Below are positions 49,282 to 58,124 of a stretch of DNA of 64,000 nt, piece by piece. The notes below the pieces were generated by a model. That model saw only the letters and a program-made list of their open reading frames with translations, had not been told where the DNA came from and searched no databases. A program made the translations under genes and the position numbers. Each line of letters starts with the position of its first letter. The stretch's first letter is position 1. The DNA comes from Acidobacteriota bacterium (GTDB taxonomy: Bacteria; Acidobacteriota; Vicinamibacteria; Vicinamibacterales; UBA8438): positions 1 through 64,000 of the forward strand of contig VXME01000114.1 in assembly GCA_009861545.1 (NCBI GenBank), written 5' to 3'.

Positions 49282-49698
49282 TCACATCCGGTACAGCATC
49301 CAGTAGACGATCACGCCGGTCACCGACACGTACAGCCAGACCGGCAACGTCCAGCGGGCGATCGCCGCATGGGCCGCGAAACGCCCGCGCAGCGCGCGGA
49401 TCAGGGTCACGAGGGCCAGCGGCAATATGAGCGCCGCAAGCACGATGTGGCTGATCAGCACGGTGAAGTACACGAAGCGGATCGGCCCCTGTCCGGTGAA
49501 TGCCACCGAGCCGACGTTGAGGTGGTAGACGACGTACGAGGCCAGGAAGAGGGTCGAAGTGGCGCAGGCGGCGAGCATGCACGCGCGGTGCTGCTCGGTC
49601 CGGCCGGTCCTGATCAGGATGTAGCCGGTCGCCAGCAGCGTGGCCGAGACGGCATTCAGCGTGGCGTTCACACCGGGCAGATCGGTGACGTCGAGCAC
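49282..49698 (-). CDS. DUF420 membrane protein (CtaM-like)
   Basis: A 138-residue protein with four hydrophobic helices and conserved histidines (RTGRTEQHRACM, VVYHLNVGSV, LISHIVLAALILPLAL). DUF420 proteins such as Staphylococcus CtaM are needed for maturation of heme A-containing oxidases. It is the last gene after ctaA and ctaB, 10 bases downstream of ctaB, which fits that role. The start is GTG 49698. Confidence 0.85.
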   Translation of the reverse strand: MLDVTDLPGVNATLNAVSATLLATGYILIRTGRTEQHRACMLAACATSTLFLASYVVYHLNVGSVAFTGQGPIRFVYFTVLISHIVLAALILPLALVTLIRALRGRFAAHAAIARWTLPVWLYVSVTGVIVYWMLYRM

Positions 49699-49708
49699 GC
49701 GGGCGGCC

Positions 49709-50596
49709 TCAGGGTGCGGGGGTTGCCAGCAACGAGATCCAGAAAAACGGCAGATACACCAGCGAACCGACGAAGAGGGCTCGCGCCCGCGCCTCGCAAG
49801 GCTGCGCCAGAAAGCGGATGGCCAGGGCCAGGAAGAGCGCGCCCAGGGCGCCGGCGATCATGACATGCTGCGGCCCCGCCATCCCGGCCGCCGTCGGGGC
49901 CAGGCTCAGGGGGATGAGCGCCGCGGTGAAGAGGAGCGCGTGCAACGCCGTGCGCCGGCCCTCGGGGTCCCGAGTGGCCACCAGGGGCAGGCCGGCGCGG
50001 CCGAAGTCTTCCCGGTAGAGCCAGGACAGTGCGTGGAAATGCGGCAGTTGCCAGAGGAAGACGATGCCGAACAGGATCCACGCCTCCACCGTCAGGGCGC
50101 CGCGCGCGGCGGTCCAGCCGATCACGGGTGGCAGTGCGCCCGGCACGGCGCCGATCAGGGTGGCCCACGCGGTCCTCCGCTTGAGCGGCGTGTAGATGCC
50201 GGCGTAGCTGATCAACGTGGCCAGGGCGACCAGGGCGGTGAGCGTGTTGACGCGCAGCGCGAGCTCGATCAGGCCGGCCGCGCTGAGTGTCGCGGCGAAG
50301 AGCCGGCCCTCGGTCGGCGTGAGACGGCCGGCGGCCATGGGGCGCAGCCGGGTGCGCAGCATCACTTCGTCGATGTCCCGCTCGGCGACCTGGTTGAAGG
50401 CCGCCGCGCCGCCCGCCACCAGCGCCGACCCGACCAGCACGTGGAGCGCGACCGCGAGGTCGGGCGCCGCGGCGCCGAGGTAGTAGCCGACGCCGGCCGT
50501 CACCACCACGAGCGAATTGAGCCGCGGCTTCGTGAGCGCCAGGTAGTCCGCAATGCGGTTCGACGTCGCCGGCATCGTCGCCGCATCGCTCTTCAC
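49709..50596 (-). CDS. ctaB: Protoheme IX farnesyltransferase
   Basis: Converts heme B to heme O by adding a farnesyl group. It has 295 residues and about nine helices. The prenyl-diphosphate motif NQVAERDIDEVMLRTRLRPM matches the UbiA/CtaB first Asp-rich motif, and KPRLNSLVVVTAGVGY precedes it. Start GTG 50596 overlaps the ctaA stop by four bases. An internal Met at codon 8 is an alternative start. Confidence 0.94.
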   Translation of the reverse strand: MKSDAATMPATSNRIADYLALTKPRLNSLVVVTAGVGYYLGAAAPDLAVALHVLVGSALVAGGAAAFNQVAERDIDEVMLRTRLRPMAAGRLTPTEGRLFAATLSAAGLIELALRVNTLTALVALATLISYAGIYTPLKRRTAWATLIGAVPGALPPVIGWTAARGALTVEAWILFGIVFLWQLPHFHALSWLYREDFGRAGLPLVATRDPEGRRTALHALLFTAALIPLSLAPTAAGMAGPQHVMIAGALGALFLALAIRFLAQPCEARARALFVGSLVYLPFFWISLLATPAP

Positions 50597-51576
50597 GCCC
50601 GCGCCTCCGAGCCTGCGCCGATCGGCTCCGCCGCGTCGCTCGACGCCGGGCGGACGTCGGCCCCGGCGTCCGCGAACCGCTCCCGGTGCACGCGTAACGC
50701 GAGCACGACCGACGCGGCGAACGCGACGGCTCCAACGGCCACGTGGGCGGTGTTCACCGCCACCTGCCGGCCGCTCAGCACGGTCCAGGCGCCCAGGCCC
50801 ACCTGCACGAGCACGAGCGCGGAGAGCACGAGCGCGGGCCGCGTCAGTTCACGTCGTCCCGGATGATGGAACAGCAGGTGTCCTGCTGTCGCGATCACGA
50901 TGGTCGTCACCACCAGCGCGCCCACGCGGTGGGCGAAGTGGATGGCGATGCCGGTGGTCCACTGCGGCGGAACGAGGTGTCCGAAGGCGAGCGGGAAATC
51001 GGGAATCGCGAGGCCGGCCCCGGTATGGCGCATCGTCGCGCCGATCAGGATCTGTGCATAGATGACCGCCGGCGCGGCCAGCGCGAGCCGCGCCAGGACA
51101 GGATCGTTGCGTGCGCCGCACGCGTCGGGACCTGTACGCCAGCCCGGCGAAGTGAACAGCGTCAGGCTCACCACGAGCGCAAAGAAGATCTGCGCCAGAC
51201 CCGCGTGGCTGATGGAGACGGGAGCGGGCAGAAAGTACAGGACAGTTATCCCGCCGAGCAGCCCTTGTATGACGACCGCCGCCAGCGCGGTCCACCCCAG
51301 GCGGCGGACCCAGCGTCGCGGCTCGATGCACGCCAACCAGAAAGCCAGCCCGATGGTCAGCAGACCGACCGTGCTTGCGATAAGACGATGGCCGTGCTCG
51401 TAGAAGATGCCGCCCACCATCTGCGAGAGGGGGAAGGCGAACATGAAGGTGCCGTAGGTGTTCGGCCAGTCCGGAACGGCCAGCCCGGAACCGGTGCTGG
51501 TGACCAGGCCGCCGGCCACGATGAGCAGCAGAGACGCCGCGACGACGAACCTCAGATAGAAGTGCAGCCAGCGCAT
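50593..51576 (-). CDS. ctaA: Heme A synthase (COX15/CtaA)
   Basis: Oxidises heme O to heme A. The 327-residue protein has eight helices in two related halves. Conserved parts are GGLVTSTGSGLAVPDWPNTYG, the His in GGIFYEHGHRLIAS and ISHAGLAQIFFA in the first half, and RHTGAGLAIPDFPLAFG and HFAHRVGA in the second. It is the first gene of a ctaA-ctaB-DUF420 operon. The oxidase subunits themselves are not in the window. Confidence 0.94.
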   Translation of the reverse strand: MRWLHFYLRFVVAASLLLIVAGGLVTSTGSGLAVPDWPNTYGTFMFAFPLSQMVGGIFYEHGHRLIASTVGLLTIGLAFWLACIEPRRWVRRLGWTALAAVVIQGLLGGITVLYFLPAPVSISHAGLAQIFFALVVSLTLFTSPGWRTGPDACGARNDPVLARLALAAPAVIYAQILIGATMRHTGAGLAIPDFPLAFGHLVPPQWTTGIAIHFAHRVGALVVTTIVIATAGHLLFHHPGRRELTRPALVLSALVLVQVGLGAWTVLSGRQVAVNTAHVAVGAVAFAASVVLALRVHRERFADAGADVRPASSDAAEPIGAGSEARA

Positions 51577-51679
51577 GAGCGGCGGCCGCGCGGGGCCGCG
51601 ACGGAACGTACCGGGCCGGGGCGCCCGCGACCGAACGACCCCGACCCGATCGATTCCCCAGGTGTCGACCGGTTCGAAA

Positions 51680-52474
51680 CTAACCGACGGTGAACGTGAA
51701 CGAAACGTTGGCGGTTGCGCCGTCGCCGACCGTCACGTTCTGCGTCTGCTCACCCAGCATCTCGTGCCATGCCGCGATGACGTAGTTTCCGGCCGGCAGG
51801 TTGCCGATGTCGAACCCGCCGTCGGGGCCCGTCGTCACGAAGTACGGATGGTCGAGCACGCCGACGTAGGCGTTCATCCAGCCGTGCACGTCGCACTTGA
51901 AGGGCACCATCGGCGAACCGTCCAGGGCGACCTCGACCTGGTCGAACGTCCGCTCCATCGACATGCCCTGAATCGGCTGGCCCGTGTTGAACTCGGGGTT
52001 GACGGCCGGCGTGGCGTGGATGTTGTGCAGCGTGGGATCGGAGTTGGTGATCTGCACGGTCTGGCCGACCTGCACGCCGAAGATGTGCGGCGTATAGCGG
52101 CAGCCCTGCTGGTCGAGGACGACGGTCTCGCCGGACGCGGGGTACGACCCCGATAGGCCTTCCTTCACGTACACGAACACGTTGCCGAGCCCGCCGCCGT
52201 CGCCGACCACGTAGTACTCCGTCTCGGTGTTCGTCGCCTCCTTGACGCAGACCGGATCGGAGTTCATGCGGATGGTCTCGGGTGCGGGAGGTTCGCCCTC
52301 GATCGTGATCGAGCCGCTCACGGTGCTGGTGCCGGTGGCTCCGACCGCGTTGGCGGCGGCGCCGCCCCCCTCGGGGACGATGGACACGGGCGGTACGTCC
52401 GAGCGCGAATTGCATGCGCCCGCGACCGCGATCGCGGCGAGCGAGACGAGGATCCAGAATGTGCGGTGTCGCAT
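51680..52474 (-). CDS. Cupredoxin-like lipoprotein
   Basis: A 264-residue lipoprotein with a lipobox ending at Cys21 (AVAGAC). A cupredoxin-like copper site is suggested by LHNIHA (His) and FKCDVHGWMNAY (Cys, His and Met in the type 1 pattern). The C-terminal part (GGFDIGNLPAGNYVIAAWHE) is a carboxypeptidase-regulatory-like beta-sandwich. Periplasmic electron transfer or copper delivery fits its place beside the heme A operon, but this is inference. AGGAG precedes ATG 52474. Confidence 0.8.
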   Translation of the reverse strand: MRHRTFWILVSLAAIAVAGACNSRSDVPPVSIVPEGGGAAANAVGATGTSTVSGSITIEGEPPAPETIRMNSDPVCVKEATNTETEYYVVGDGGGLGNVFVYVKEGLSGSYPASGETVVLDQQGCRYTPHIFGVQVGQTVQITNSDPTLHNIHATPAVNPEFNTGQPIQGMSMERTFDQVEVALDGSPMVPFKCDVHGWMNAYVGVLDHPYFVTTGPDGGFDIGNLPAGNYVIAAWHEMLGEQTQNVTVGDGATANVSFTFTVG

Positions 52475-52560
52475 CGAGCTTCTCCTGCGCGGATGTGAGT
52501 ACGGGCTCAGACGGAACGGCACGCGAGGGTGCGTTCCCCGGGTTCCTTGCGAACCCTTCG

Positions 52561-52566
52561 ATTATA
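52561..52566 (-). promoter_or_regulatory. Putative -10 box for the cupredoxin gene, with a 5' hairpin
   Basis: A perfect TATAAT on the minus strand. It is followed by GGGTTC-GCAAG-GAACCC (52556-52540), so the predicted transcript would begin at or in this hairpin, with a leader of about 80 bases. Confidence 0.5.
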
Positions 52567-52583
52567 GCAGTCCGCCGCGCGGG

Positions 52584-53987
52584 TCACCTGGGCGCCGGCG
52601 CGCCGGCAACCTCGCGCAGCTTGCGCAGCACGCGGTCCTCGATCCAGTGCTCGTCCCACCATTCCATGGGGGTCACGGGTCTGCCCTGCAGCAGCATCGC
52701 GAAGTGCAGGTGGTCTCCGCCGGCCAGCCCGGTCTGCCCGCTCAGGCCGATCTGCTCGTCGCGCTCGACCGGCGTTCCCGCCGCGACGTCGACCGACGAC
52801 AGGTGGGCGTAGAGCGACTGGAGCCCCATGCCGTGATCGATCACGACGCAGCGGCCGTAGATGCCGAGGTACTCGGCGAAGACGACGGTTCCTGCGTTCG
52901 CCGCACGTACCGGCGCGTTCGCGGTCGATGCGAGATCGAACCCGAGATGTACCTGCTGATCGACCTCGTTGCCGTCGTAGAGGTACGTCCGATGGTCGGC
53001 GAAGCCCGATTCGACCTGCGAGTTGGCGAGCTGCCGGAACGGACCGCTCCAGAGCTGGCGGGGAGCCGTGTCCGCGGCCAGCGTCCTGATGGCGGCCCGG
53101 TTGCTCTCACGGAGCTGCCCGTTGATGAGCAGATAGATCTGGAGCAGCTCGGGGGGCGGCGTGGAGTTGTCGGCGTGCTCGCCGGCCAGCTCCGGCGACT
53201 GTGCCACGATGCCGGGCACGACGCGGCGCAGGAAGCCGTCGCTCAGGGGGATCCGCGAGCGGCGAAAACGCCGTTCGAAGACCCGGTGCGCGAAGTCGGC
53301 CGTCGCTTCGTTGCCGGCCCGGTCCCGCGCGTACAGCTCGATCGGCGTACCCAGGTCCTGGTCGTGGAGCAGCGCGAAGTACGCGATCCGCAGGTCGTCG
53401 CGCCCATCGATTCCGGCGCCAGCCGCCGGGTAGCCCGGGTACTCGACGTCTCCGACGCGGACCCCCGACCCGGCGTCCGCGGGGGTCACCCGGTAGACGA
53501 CGAGCTCCGAGCCGCCGTGCCTGACGTGGTGCAGCGTCGACAGCGGCGTCAGGCGGGGCGGCGTGAGGCGGATGGTGACGTCGACGGCGGTCTCCGACCC
53601 GCTCTCGCGCAGCCCGAACAGCACCGGCCTGGTCGCCGCGACGACGATGCGCGCCGGGCCCTCCGTCAGGTCGGGGTGCGTCTCCCGGTCGAACGTACGC
53701 GCGATGCGCAGGCGGTCGTCGGTCTCCTGCTGCAGCGCGGCGCCCGCCGGATCGTCGAGGGAAAAGAGCGGGTGGACGGTTCCTTCCTGCTCGATGTGCG
53801 CGGTGAGCGTGAGGAACTCGGCTCCAGGCGTCTCCGCGGTCGCGACGAAGGTAGCCGTGCGCCCGACGAACTCGCCGGGTTGCACGATGGCGAGGGCCGG
53901 GCCGGCGACCTGCCCCGCCGAGATCCAGGCGGCGGCGGCGGCACCCAGCGCCAGACCGGCCGTGAGCCCGAGGGCGGCGCGAATCAC
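52584..53987 (-). CDS. M23 family metallopeptidase (LytM domain)
   Basis: A 467-residue exported protein. Residues 1-27 form a signal helix. The C-terminal LytM domain holds the zinc site: HLGFDLAS (His and Asp), then LYAHLSS and GDHLHFAML (HxH). These enzymes cut peptidoglycan cross-links, or act as regulators when degenerate; here all metal ligands are present. The middle 280 residues are unassigned. The start is GTG 53987, six bases after TATCAT, with no ribosome-binding site. Confidence 0.88.
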   Translation of the reverse strand: MIRAALGLTAGLALGAAAAAWISAGQVAGPALAIVQPGEFVGRTATFVATAETPGAEFLTLTAHIEQEGTVHPLFSLDDPAGAALQQETDDRLRIARTFDRETHPDLTEGPARIVVAATRPVLFGLRESGSETAVDVTIRLTPPRLTPLSTLHHVRHGGSELVVYRVTPADAGSGVRVGDVEYPGYPAAGAGIDGRDDLRIAYFALLHDQDLGTPIELYARDRAGNEATADFAHRVFERRFRRSRIPLSDGFLRRVVPGIVAQSPELAGEHADNSTPPPELLQIYLLINGQLRESNRAAIRTLAADTAPRQLWSGPFRQLANSQVESGFADHRTYLYDGNEVDQQVHLGFDLASTANAPVRAANAGTVVFAEYLGIYGRCVVIDHGMGLQSLYAHLSSVDVAAGTPVERDEQIGLSGQTGLAGGDHLHFAMLLQGRPVTPMEWWDEHWIEDRVLRKLREVAGAPAPR

Positions 53988-53993
53988 GCGTCC

Positions 53994-53999
53994 ATGATA
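53994..53999 (-). promoter_or_regulatory. Putative leaderless -10 box for the M23 gene
   Basis: TATCAT on the minus strand, six bases before the GTG at 53987. Confidence 0.4.
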
Positions 54000-54009
54000 A
54001 CGCCCTTCG

Positions 54010-54039
54010 TTGACGGTCGAAACGGCGGGTTGCTAAAAT
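54010..54039 (+). promoter_or_regulatory. Promoter of tRNA-Glu
   Basis: TTGACG (54010-54015), an 18-base spacer and TAAAAT (54034-54039). Initiation would fall near 54046, about 11 bases before the tRNA. Confidence 0.65.
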
Positions 54040-54056
54040 AGAGGGACGGTCGACGT

Positions 54057-54131
54057 GGCGGTATCGTCTAGGGGTTAGGATACGTGGTTCTCAGCCACGG
54101 GACCGGGGTTCGAATCCCCGTACCGCTACCA
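54057..54131 (+). tRNA. tRNA-Glu (anticodon CTC), CCA encoded
   Basis: A full cloverleaf folds by eye. The acceptor stem GGCGGTA pairs with TACCGCT (one G-U). The anticodon stem CGTGG/CCACG encloses loop TTCTCAG with anticodon CTC at 54090-54092. The T arm is CGGGG-TTCGAAT-CCCCG. The discriminator is A (54128) and the CCA end (54129-54131) is encoded. Only the CTC isoacceptor is present here. Confidence 0.96.
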
Positions 54132-54278
54132 TCCCACACCCGTCGTTCCTCAACATCGGCAGTCGGGCGCGAAGGCTACGATGAGGTCGTCGCCAAGATC
54201 GTCTCCGGCGGCCGGGGATTCTGCCCTACCTCCGGCCCCGCCGGCCGTGCCGATGGCGTCTGACAGGCGGTGCGCCCG

Positions 54279-55277
54279 ATGACGCGACGTGTCAGGACGA
54301 TAGACGCGCATGCGGGGGGCGAGCCGTTGCGCCTGGTGGTCGAAGGGTTCCCCGCTCCGGTCGGGGCATCGATGCTCGACAAGCGGGCATGGGTGCGTCG
54401 CCGCCACGATGGCGTCCGCCGGGCCCTGATGCGCGAGCCGCGCGGGCACGCCGACATGTACGGCGCCGTGCTGACGGAGCCGGTGTCGGCCGGTTCCCAC
54501 GCCGGCGTGCTGTTCATGCACAACGAGGGCTACAGCACGATGTGCGGGCACGGCGTCATCGCGGTGGTGAAGATCGCCATCGAGCAGGGACTGCTGCAGC
54601 TCGCGGATCCCGGCGCGGACATCGTGCTCGACACGCCGGCCGGCACCGTGCGGGCGCGCGCTGCGCTCGGCGAGGGCGGCAGGGTCGAGGCGGTGTCGTT
54701 CGTCAACGTGCCGTCGTTCGTGCTGCGGGCGGGGATCCCGGTCGACGTGGACGGCCGCGTCGTTCCGGTCGACGTGGCGTTCGGGGGCGCGTTCTACGCC
54801 ATCGTCGACGGCGAGGCGGCCGGCGTGCCGATACGCGGCGAGCAACTGGCCCGCCTGCGCGCCCTCGGCGGGGCGATCCGGGACCGCATCGACAAGGCCG
54901 TCGACGTCGTGCATCCCGCGGACGCCCGCCTGCAGGGGATCTACGGGACGATCTTCACGGGGCCGCCCGACGCCGAAGGGGCCCACCTGCGGAACGCGAC
55001 CGTCTTCGCCGATGCGCAGGTGGACCGTTCCCCGTGCGGCACCGGCACGTCGGCGGTCATGGCGGTCGTCGACGCGATGGGGCTGCTGGATGCCGGCGGC
55101 CGCTTCGTGCACGAGAGCCTCATCGGAACGACGTTCTCGGGAGCGGTCGAGGAACGGACGTCGGTGGGCGACCTGCCGGCCATCGTGCCGCGAATCGAAG
55201 GCCGCGCCTGGATCACCGGACACCACGAGTTCGTGCTGGACGACGAGGATCCGCTCCGCGACGGCTTCTTGCTGTAG
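54279..55277 (+). CDS. Proline racemase/hydroxyproline epimerase family enzyme
   Basis: A 332-residue member of the proline racemase superfamily. Both catalytic Cys are present: Cys89 in STMCGHGVI and Cys253 in DRSPCGTGTSA. Two Cys favour a racemase or 4-hydroxyproline 2-epimerase; the trans-3-hydroxyproline dehydratases of this family have Thr at the second site. ATG 54279 is chosen over GTG 54270 because AGGCGG lies 8 bases upstream. With the ThiO-like oxidase and P5C dehydrogenase elsewhere in the window it could belong to proline or hydroxyproline use. Confidence 0.85.
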   Translation: MTRRVRTIDAHAGGEPLRLVVEGFPAPVGASMLDKRAWVRRRHDGVRRALMREPRGHADMYGAVLTEPVSAGSHAGVLFMHNEGYSTMCGHGVIAVVKIAIEQGLLQLADPGADIVLDTPAGTVRARAALGEGGRVEAVSFVNVPSFVLRAGIPVDVDGRVVPVDVAFGGAFYAIVDGEAAGVPIRGEQLARLRALGGAIRDRIDKAVDVVHPADARLQGIYGTIFTGPPDAEGAHLRNATVFADAQVDRSPCGTGTSAVMAVVDAMGLLDAGGRFVHESLIGTTFSGAVEERTSVGDLPAIVPRIEGRAWITGHHEFVLDDEDPLRDGFLL

Positions 55278-55362
55278 ACTTAGGCGAAAATGAGATCGGG
55301 TCGCATTCCCGGGGGCTGCCCGGGGAGGGCCACGGTCCCAGACATATTCGGGAGGCGTCAAC

Positions 55363-57879
55363 GTGCACCAGGGCCTCCGTACGCTCGATCAACTGCCGAT
55401 CGGCCAGAGTGCAGTCGTACATCGCATCGACTGCGAGCGCCGCGTCGGCGGCCGGCTCATGGAGATGGGTTTGCTGCCGGGCACGCGGATCGAGATGGTC
55501 CGCCGCGCCCCGTTCGGCGACCCGCTGGAGATCCGGCTGCGCGGTTACCTGCTGAGCCTGCGGTCGGCCGACGCCGCCGAGGTCTCGCTGGCGCCGCTCG
55601 ACCAGGTGGACCCCGGAGACGATGGCGAGACGTCGGGAACGCCGTCCCGCTTCGATGCCCATTCACCGCGTGATGCGGCCCCGAGGGCGCGGGTTCCGCG
55701 CGTGCTCGTCGCCGGCAACGCCAACTCGGGCAAGACCACCATCTTCAACGCCCTGACCGGCGCGCGCGCCAAGGTCGGCAACTATCCCGGCGTCACCGTG
55801 GCCCGGTCGTCGCGGGAGATCGAGCTTCCCGACGGGGCCCGCGTCGAGCTGGTCGATCTGCCCGGCACCTACAGTCTCAGCACGCACTCGCCGGACGAGC
55901 AGGTCGCCGTCGACGAGGTGCTCGGGAGGCGCGGCGAGGCGCCCGACGCGGTGGTGGTCGTCGTCGACGCGGGGACGATAGAGCGCGGCCTCTATCTCGT
56001 CCTGCAGATCATCGAGACCGGCGTGCCGGTCGTGGTCGCGCTGAACATGGTCGACGAGGCGGCGGCGGCCGGCGTGACCGTCGATGCGGCCCGGCTCTCC
56101 GACTGGCTCGGCATCACCGTCGTGCCGACGGTCGGCTCGACCGGCGAGGGGCTGGACGACCTGCGGCGCGCCATCGGCGGCGCCATCGAGCTGGCTCCCC
56201 GCGGCGACGTCGCGTGGACCGGATTTCCCGTGGCGGTGGAGAAGGCGGTATCCGAGGTGGAGGGGACCCTGCACGGCGGGGCGTTCGACCGGACGCCGGC
56301 GGCGCGCCGGTCCTGGGCCGTCTGGTCGCTGCTGTCGCACACCACCGACGAGGACGACGTCGAGGGGCTGCCGGCCGTTGCCCGGAAGACCGTCGACGAT
56401 CTGCGCCTGCGGGCCGCCGGCGAGCAGGTGAACCTGGATCAGGAGGTCATCGGCGCGCGCTACCGGTGGATCGAGACGGTGGTGGCCGACGTGCGCCGCG
56501 TGTCGTCGGCAGAGGGCGGCAATCGCGGCTGGACGGATCGCATCGACGGCATCCTCACCCATCGCTTCTACGGCATGGGGGTCTTCGCCATCGTCATGGC
56601 CCTCCTGTTCGAGGCGCTGTTCGCCTGGTCCGAACCTTTCATCGGCGCTATCGAGTCGGCCACCGCGGCACTGCAGACGGGGGTCACGGCGGTCCTGCCG
56701 GAGGGGCCGCTGCAGGACCTGATGGTCAACGGCGTCATAGCAGGCGTCGGCAACGTCGTGGTGTTCGTGCCGCAGATCGCGATGCTGTTCCTGTTCATCG
56801 CGGTCCTGGAGGACGTCGGTTACCTCGCGCGCGTCGCGTTCGTCATCGATCGGTTGATGGGCCGCGTCGGCCTGCACGGCAAGGCGTTCGTGCCGATGCT
56901 GTCCGGGTTCGCCTGCGCCATCCCGGCGGTCATGGCCACCCGGACCATCGAGAGCCGCCGCGACCGGCTGATCACGATGCTGACGCTCCCGATGATCTCC
57001 TGCAGCGCCCGGCTGCCGGTGTTCGCGCTGGTGACGGCGGTCGTCTTCGCGGGCGACGCGCGCGTGCTCGGCCTGTTCAGCGCCGGCGCCGTGGTGCTGT
57101 TCTCCATGTACGCGCTCTCGGTGGGTGCGACGCTGGGGGCCGCGGCGGTGCTGCGCCGGACCGTGCTCAAGGGGCCGCGGCTGCCGCTGGTCCTGGAGCT
57201 GCCGCCGTATCGCATCCCGCTGTGGAGCAACGTCATGCTCGTGACGTGGCGCGGGCTGCGGAAGTTCCTGGTCGACGCCGGAACGATCATCCTGACGATG
57301 ACGATCATCCTCTGGGCGCTGCTTTCCTACCCGCGCAGCGCCGAGATCGCCGAGCGGTACGCGGACCTGAGGGCCGACGTGGAGGCGACGGTGGTCGACC
57401 CGGACGCCCGCGCGGAGGAGCTCGCGTTGCTCGACGGCCGCGAGGCGGGCGAGAGCCTGGAGTACAGCATCGCCGGAAGGGTGGGGCGCCTGTTCGAGCC
57501 GACCATGGAGCCGCTCGGCTTCGACTGGCGCATCGGCGTCGGCATTCTCGGCGCGTTCGCCGCGCGGGAGGTGTTCGTCTCGACGCTCGGCATCGTCTTC
57601 GGCATCGCGGACGCGGACGAGGAGAGCCAGTCGTTGCGCACGTCGCTGCAGGAGGCGACGCACGCGGACGGCTCCCCGCTGATGACGCCCCTGGCGGGTG
57701 TCTCGCTGATGGTCTTCTTCGTGTTGGCGTGCCAGTGCATGAGCACGATCGGCGTCGTCCGGCGCGAGTCGGGCTCGTGGGGCTGGCCGGTGTTCATGTT
57801 CGGCTACATGTCGGTGCTTGCGTACGGCGCATCGCTCCTCGTCTACCAGGTGGGTTCTCTACTAGGGTGGGGGTTGTGA
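55363..57879 (+). CDS. feoB: FeoA-FeoB fusion, ferrous iron transporter
   Basis: Imports Fe(II). Residues 1-80 are a FeoA SH3-like domain (LMEMGLLPGTRIEMV), fused by a 30-residue linker to FeoB. The G domain has GNANSGKT (118-125), DLPGTYS (from 165) and NMVDE. The membrane part has the Gate signatures LSGFACAIPAVMATRTI and ISCSARLPVFALV with conserved Cys. 838 residues. GTG 55363 follows GGAGG. An imperfect repeat AATGAG-N7-CGCATT (55289-55307) might be a regulator site, but it matches no box well. A small Cys-rich gene overlaps its stop. Confidence 0.95.
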   Translation: MHQGLRTLDQLPIGQSAVVHRIDCERRVGGRLMEMGLLPGTRIEMVRRAPFGDPLEIRLRGYLLSLRSADAAEVSLAPLDQVDPGDDGETSGTPSRFDAHSPRDAAPRARVPRVLVAGNANSGKTTIFNALTGARAKVGNYPGVTVARSSREIELPDGARVELVDLPGTYSLSTHSPDEQVAVDEVLGRRGEAPDAVVVVVDAGTIERGLYLVLQIIETGVPVVVALNMVDEAAAAGVTVDAARLSDWLGITVVPTVGSTGEGLDDLRRAIGGAIELAPRGDVAWTGFPVAVEKAVSEVEGTLHGGAFDRTPAARRSWAVWSLLSHTTDEDDVEGLPAVARKTVDDLRLRAAGEQVNLDQEVIGARYRWIETVVADVRRVSSAEGGNRGWTDRIDGILTHRFYGMGVFAIVMALLFEALFAWSEPFIGAIESATAALQTGVTAVLPEGPLQDLMVNGVIAGVGNVVVFVPQIAMLFLFIAVLEDVGYLARVAFVIDRLMGRVGLHGKAFVPMLSGFACAIPAVMATRTIESRRDRLITMLTLPMISCSARLPVFALVTAVVFAGDARVLGLFSAGAVVLFSMYALSVGATLGAAAVLRRTVLKGPRLPLVLELPPYRIPLWSNVMLVTWRGLRKFLVDAGTIILTMTIILWALLSYPRSAEIAERYADLRADVEATVVDPDARAEELALLDGREAGESLEYSIAGRVGRLFEPTMEPLGFDWRIGVGILGAFAAREVFVSTLGIVFGIADADEESQSLRTSLQEATHADGSPLMTPLAGVSLMVFFVLACQCMSTIGVVRRESGSWGWPVFMFGYMSVLAYGASLLVYQVGSLLGWGL

Positions 57880-58088
57880 TGGACTGGCAGGAAGCGGCAG
57901 TGGCGGCCATCGTCGGGACCGCCGTCGTGTCGCTCTACCGGCACCTGCGGGGCATCTTCGCGCCGCCGAAGCGCGGCGGCGGCGCGTCCTGCCACGGTTG
58001 CGGCGACGAATGTGCGTCGGAGGAGGGCGGCCGGCCCGCCGGGCCGGCGCGAAACGTGCCGCCGGACCTGACCGGTACGATCCACTGA
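57879..58088 (+). CDS. FeoB-associated Cys-rich small membrane protein
   Basis: A 69-residue protein with an N-terminal helix (WQEAAVAAIVGTAVVSLYRH) and SCHGCGDEC, a CxxCxxxC cluster, in a short tail. Small proteins of this layout directly after feoB are a known family and occupy the FeoC position. Its ATG shares one base with the feoB stop (TGATG), so translation is coupled. A metal- or cluster-binding role is inferred. Confidence 0.8.
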   Translation: MDWQEAAVAAIVGTAVVSLYRHLRGIFAPPKRGGGASCHGCGDECASEEGGRPAGPARNVPPDLTGTIH

Positions 58089-58124
58089 CCGCGCCGGCTC
58101 CCCGCCGCGCCGTCCGGCGGCGGT

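Noticed and set aside
55289-55307. A Fur or DtxR box before the feoAB fusion
   Set aside because: AATGAG-N7-CGCATT is imperfect (one mismatch) and does not match either published box well.
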